This document shows, one piece after another, positions 61,925 through 64,000 of a stretch of DNA of 64,000 nucleotides; within the stretch, counting starts at the first letter, position 1, and each line of letters opens with the position of its first letter. Under the pieces are notes generated by a model. It saw only the letters and a program-made list of their open reading frames with translations. It had not been told where the DNA came from and ran no database searches. The position numbers were made by a program, and so were the translations under genes. This DNA comes from Flavimobilis sp052324925 (GTDB lineage Bacteria; Actinomycetota; Actinomycetes; Actinomycetales; Cellulomonadaceae): NCBI GenBank assembly GCA_052324925.1, contig JBQPRE010000002.1, one strand, 5' to 3'.

Positions 61925-63191
61925 CGGTCCTGACCTCGACGCGCTCGTGGCGCGCGTGCGTCGTGAGCATGGGCCGTACGCGAAGGTCGTGCAGGCCGAG
62001 CGCGTGCGTTCGGGTGGCGTGGGTGGCTTCTTCGCTCGGGAGTACTACGAGGTGCTCGTCGACGTGCCGGAGCCACACGAGCTTGCTGAGGCAGGTCTCG
62101 CCCCGGCTGCCGGCGCGCCGAGCATGCAGGGCGCGCCCGGTGCGTTCCGTGCGGCGACCCCGCTCGCTGCAGTTCCCCGCGGGGACAGCGCGCGGTCGTC
62201 GGCGGCGCCCTCCTCGCTCGAAGATCTTCTTGATGCGGCGGACGCCGCTGAGGCACAGGCGGCTGGCGGCGCCGCGCCCCCCGCGGTCGGCCTCTCGACC
62301 GACGGCTCGGACTTTGCTGAGGTGCTCGACCGGGTGCGCGCGCTCGTCGCGGCCCAGAACCCCGCGCCTGCAGCGCAGGCTCCACGGCCGCGTGCGTTGC
62401 GTGCCGTGCCCGACGACGACGCGCCGGCGACCGTGACGCCGGCGGCGGCGCGCGTCGTCCACCGTCCCGTCGTCTCTCCGCGTGCGGGGGTCACGGTTCC
62501 TGAGCTCATCGAGGTCGGGGTTCCCTCTGACCTCATCGCGTCCGTGCTGGGTCCGGTTCCGCCGGCGCCCGGCCTGCGCATCGCGCTGTCGTCGTTGCTC
62601 TCGCACGTCGAGCGGGCTCCCGAGATCGTGCGGCCCTCGGGCGGCATCCTCGCCGTGGTCGGCGAGCCGGGAGCTGTGCTCACGGTTGCGGGTCAGCTGG
62701 CGCGCCGGGCGGGCATCGCCCCGTCGCGCATCGTGCTCGCGGGCGACCACGGTCATTCTCGGTTCGCCGGGCAGGACGCGGAGGACCGGGAGCGGGACGA
62801 TCGCATCGTGCTCGAGGACGCGGACGATGCGGCCGAGCTGGCGTCGCGACTCTCGGGGAGCACGACGGCGGTCGTCGTCGCGGTCGCCATTCCTTCGCAC
62901 CGTGCGGGGCGTGAGCGCGTGGGCGCTGTCCTCGACGCGCTGCGCCCGGCTCAGCTGTGGGCCGCGGTCGACGTGGGCCGGTCTGCGGTCGAGACGCGCC
63001 GGTGGCTTGCGTTCGTGGGTGAACGGCGCCCGCTTGACGCGCTCGCGGCCGTGGGGGTCGAGGGGTCCTCGGCGCCTGCGCAGGTGCTGGCGTTCGGGAC
63101 TCCCGTCGGGCTTCTCGACGGTTTGGTGGCGTCGGCTCCCGTGTGGGCGGCGACGTTGGCGGAGCGCCTCGACGACGCTGTGTGGGACTAG
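61902..63191 (+). CDS. flhF: FlhF-like protein with a degenerate GTPase domain
   Basis: This 429-residue protein occupies the FlhF position after flhA. Its N-terminus (DGPDLDALVARVRREHGPYAKVVQAERVRSGGVGGFFAREYYEVLVDV) is the FlhF B-domain pattern. A Pro/Ala linker follows (70-190). The SRP-GTPase-like part (from about 195) keeps the N-domain feel (ELIEVGVPSDLIASVLG). Where the P-loop GxxGxGKTT should be, it reads VVGEPGAVLTVAGQL, without the lysine and Thr. The later DTAGR and TKxD motifs are also absent. It is probably a non-GTPase relative. Confidence 0.8.
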   Translation: MSRRLLLDGPDLDALVARVRREHGPYAKVVQAERVRSGGVGGFFAREYYEVLVDVPEPHELAEAGLAPAAGAPSMQGAPGAFRAATPLAAVPRGDSARSSAAPSSLEDLLDAADAAEAQAAGGAAPPAVGLSTDGSDFAEVLDRVRALVAAQNPAPAAQAPRPRALRAVPDDDAPATVTPAAARVVHRPVVSPRAGVTVPELIEVGVPSDLIASVLGPVPPAPGLRIALSSLLSHVERAPEIVRPSGGILAVVGEPGAVLTVAGQLARRAGIAPSRIVLAGDHGHSRFAGQDAEDRERDDRIVLEDADDAAELASRLSGSTTAVVVAVAIPSHRAGRERVGAVLDALRPAQLWAAVDVGRSAVETRRWLAFVGERRPLDALAAVGVEGSSAPAQVLAFGTPVGLLDGLVASAPVWAATLAERLDDAVWD

Positions 63192-63229
63192 CTGGTGGAG
63201 AGACTGCGGGTTCGGGAGCGTTCCTGGGT

Positions 63230-63235
63230 TAGCCT
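63230..63235 (+). promoter_or_regulatory. -10 box of csrA
   Basis: TAGCCT lies exactly 6 nt before the csrA ATG, so the transcript should be leaderless. This is a housekeeping-type box, unlike the sigma-28-type promoters around it. Confidence 0.6.
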
Positions 63236-63241
63236 CGTGCC

Positions 63242-63481
63242 ATGCTGGTGCTGAGTCGCAAGGTCGGTGAGAGCGTGCTCATCGGGGACGACATCGTCGT
63301 GACGGTCGTCGAGGCACGCGGAGATGCGGTGCGCATCGGCATCGACGCCCCCCGATCGATGCGCGTGCATCGATCTGAGGTGGTTGCGGCGGTCTCTGAG
63401 GCCAACGCGGCGGCGGGTGCAGCCGAGGCCACCGAGGACGACGTGCGTGACCTGCTCGGTCGTCTGCGCCGCCCTGAGTAG
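63242..63481 (+). CDS. csrA: Translational regulator CsrA
   Basis: This 79-residue RNA-binding dimer protein represses translation by binding GGA hairpins. It has the canonical MLVLSRKVGESVLIGDDIVVTVV start, the key RNA contacts L4 and R44, and Asn55, the position that FliW contacts in Bacillus subtilis CsrA. The extra C-terminal 20 residues (EATEDDVRDLLGRLRRPE) are longer than in E. coli. It is expressed from its own leaderless promoter between flhF and cheA. FliW is encoded 30 kb away. Confidence 0.96.
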   Translation: MLVLSRKVGESVLIGDDIVVTVVEARGDAVRIGIDAPRSMRVHRSEVVAAVSEANAAAGAAEATEDDVRDLLGRLRRPE

Positions 63482-63521
63482 GGCCGCGGTCGCGCCGGGA
63501 GGCAGGGCCCGGCTCAACGCC

Positions 63522-63548
63522 TCATAGCGAGGCGTCGGCGTCCGATGG
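63522..63548 (+). promoter_or_regulatory. Sigma-28-type promoter of cheA
   Basis: TCAT at 63522-63525, 15 nt, then TCCGATGG at 63541-63548, about 52 nt before the cheA ATG. Confidence 0.7.
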
Positions 63549-63600
63549 TGGGGGGTGACGGCCGTTCCGGCCGTGCGCGTAGCCCCGCCGAAGGAGTGCC

Positions 63601-64000
63601 ATGGAAGGCATCGACGAGATCGTTCGCGAGTTCCTCATTGAGAGCACCGAGAACCTCGACCAGCTCGACCAGGACCTCATTGCATTGGAGTCCGACCCGG
63701 GTTCGCGTGAGCTCCTGGGATCGATCTTCCGCACGATCCACACGATCAAGGGTACGAGCGGCTTCTTGTCGTTCCATGCGCTTGAGTCAGTGACGCACGT
63801 GGGGGAGTCCCTCCTCGTCGAGCTGCGTGGTGGCGAGCGGCAGATGGACCAGCCGACGACCGACGTCCTTCTCGAGATGGTCGACACGGTGCGCGCGATT
63901 CTCGCGCGGATCGATGAGTCGGGTGGCGAGGACGGTGTCGAGACGGCGGCGGTCGTCGCGCGCATTCAGCGGATGCTCGACGGCGTTGCGGAGCCCGGCC
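63601..64000 (+). CDS. cheA: Chemotaxis histidine kinase CheA (partial at right edge)
   Basis: The first 133 codons of CheA are present, and the frame runs off the window. The Hpt domain (residues 1-110) carries the phosphorylated histidine H47 in RTIHTIKGTSGFL. AAGGAG lies 7 nt before the ATG. It should receive signals from the chemoreceptor at 50197-51825, and the rest of the che genes probably follow to the right. Confidence 0.93.
   Translation, partial: MEGIDEIVREFLIESTENLDQLDQDLIALESDPGSRELLGSIFRTIHTIKGTSGFLSFHALESVTHVGESLLVELRGGERQMDQPTTDVLLEMVDTVRAILARIDESGGEDGVETAAVVARIQRMLDGVAEPG

Noticed and set aside
63545..63793. Plus-strand 82-codon frame over the cheA start
   Set aside because: It is an out-of-frame shadow of cheA. 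The Hpt motif lies in the other frame.

Overview
The window is about 64 kb of very GC-rich DNA with the gene style of an actinobacterium. It has many GTG starts, tight ATGA overlaps, leaderless genes with a TANNNT box 6 nt before the start codon, a WXG100 protein, DUF3027 and DUF3263 proteins, a lone GroEL controlled by CIRCE, and DtxR/IdeR-type iron boxes. With a complete Gram-positive flagellar locus (no L- or P-ring genes), this suggests a motile member of the Micrococcales, such as a relative of Cellulomonas or Sanguibacter. The genus is inference.

The first half (1-30,960) is mostly chromosomal housekeeping. In order it holds otsB (cut by the left edge) and otsA for trehalose; a membrane Ser/Thr kinase; a small membrane protein; a DsbA-like thioredoxin; tRNA-Thr; a divergent LuxR-type regulator and histidine kinase; an AbiE toxin-antitoxin pair beside the wreck of a second AbiE pair; a GDSL hydrolase and uracil-DNA glycosylase; DUF3263 and LytR_C proteins; a cold-shock protein; a secreted GH15-like protein; an FAD oxidoreductase; groEL; an iron-regulated siderophore-interacting protein; a WXG100 protein; an HD-superfamily hydrolase; an OmpR-type two-component pair; a NYN protein; PspA with a TPM-domain membrane protein; two dTDP-rhamnose genes; and a cold-shock/DUF3027 pair.

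The second half (30,960-64,000) is one flagellar and chemotaxis locus. A leftward operon flgN-flgK-flgL-fliW-EAL/HDOD faces a FliA/WhiG-type sigma gene and fliC. Then come fliD-fliS-(small protein), flgB-flgC-fliE-fliF-fliG-fliH-fliI-fliJ-fliK-flgD-flgE, a chemoreceptor on the other strand, flbD-motA-motB-fliL-fliM-fliN-fliO-fliP-fliQ-fliR-flhB-flhA-flhF, csrA, and the start of cheA (cut by the right edge).

The most interesting signal is regulatory. Six promoters in this half share one layout, TCAY (once TTAT), 15 nt, then NCCGATRR. They precede fliC, flgN, flgB, the chemoreceptor gene, flbD and cheA, and match what a FliA/WhiG sigma factor would read. Three of the resulting leaders (fliC, flgB, flbD) begin with a small hairpin that shows an ACGGAW hexaloop, the classic shape of a CsrA site. 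The locus also encodes CsrA, with Asn55 (the FliW-contact position in Bacillus) in place, and its antagonist FliW. This predicts a FliW-CsrA checkpoint that acts on the rod/basal-body and motor operons as well as on flagellin. Other oddities are a FlhF-like protein without a P-loop, an EAL-HDOD protein without an EAL motif, three short tandem-repeat arrays inside the locus, and a low-GC region with repeated boxes upstream of the sigma gene.
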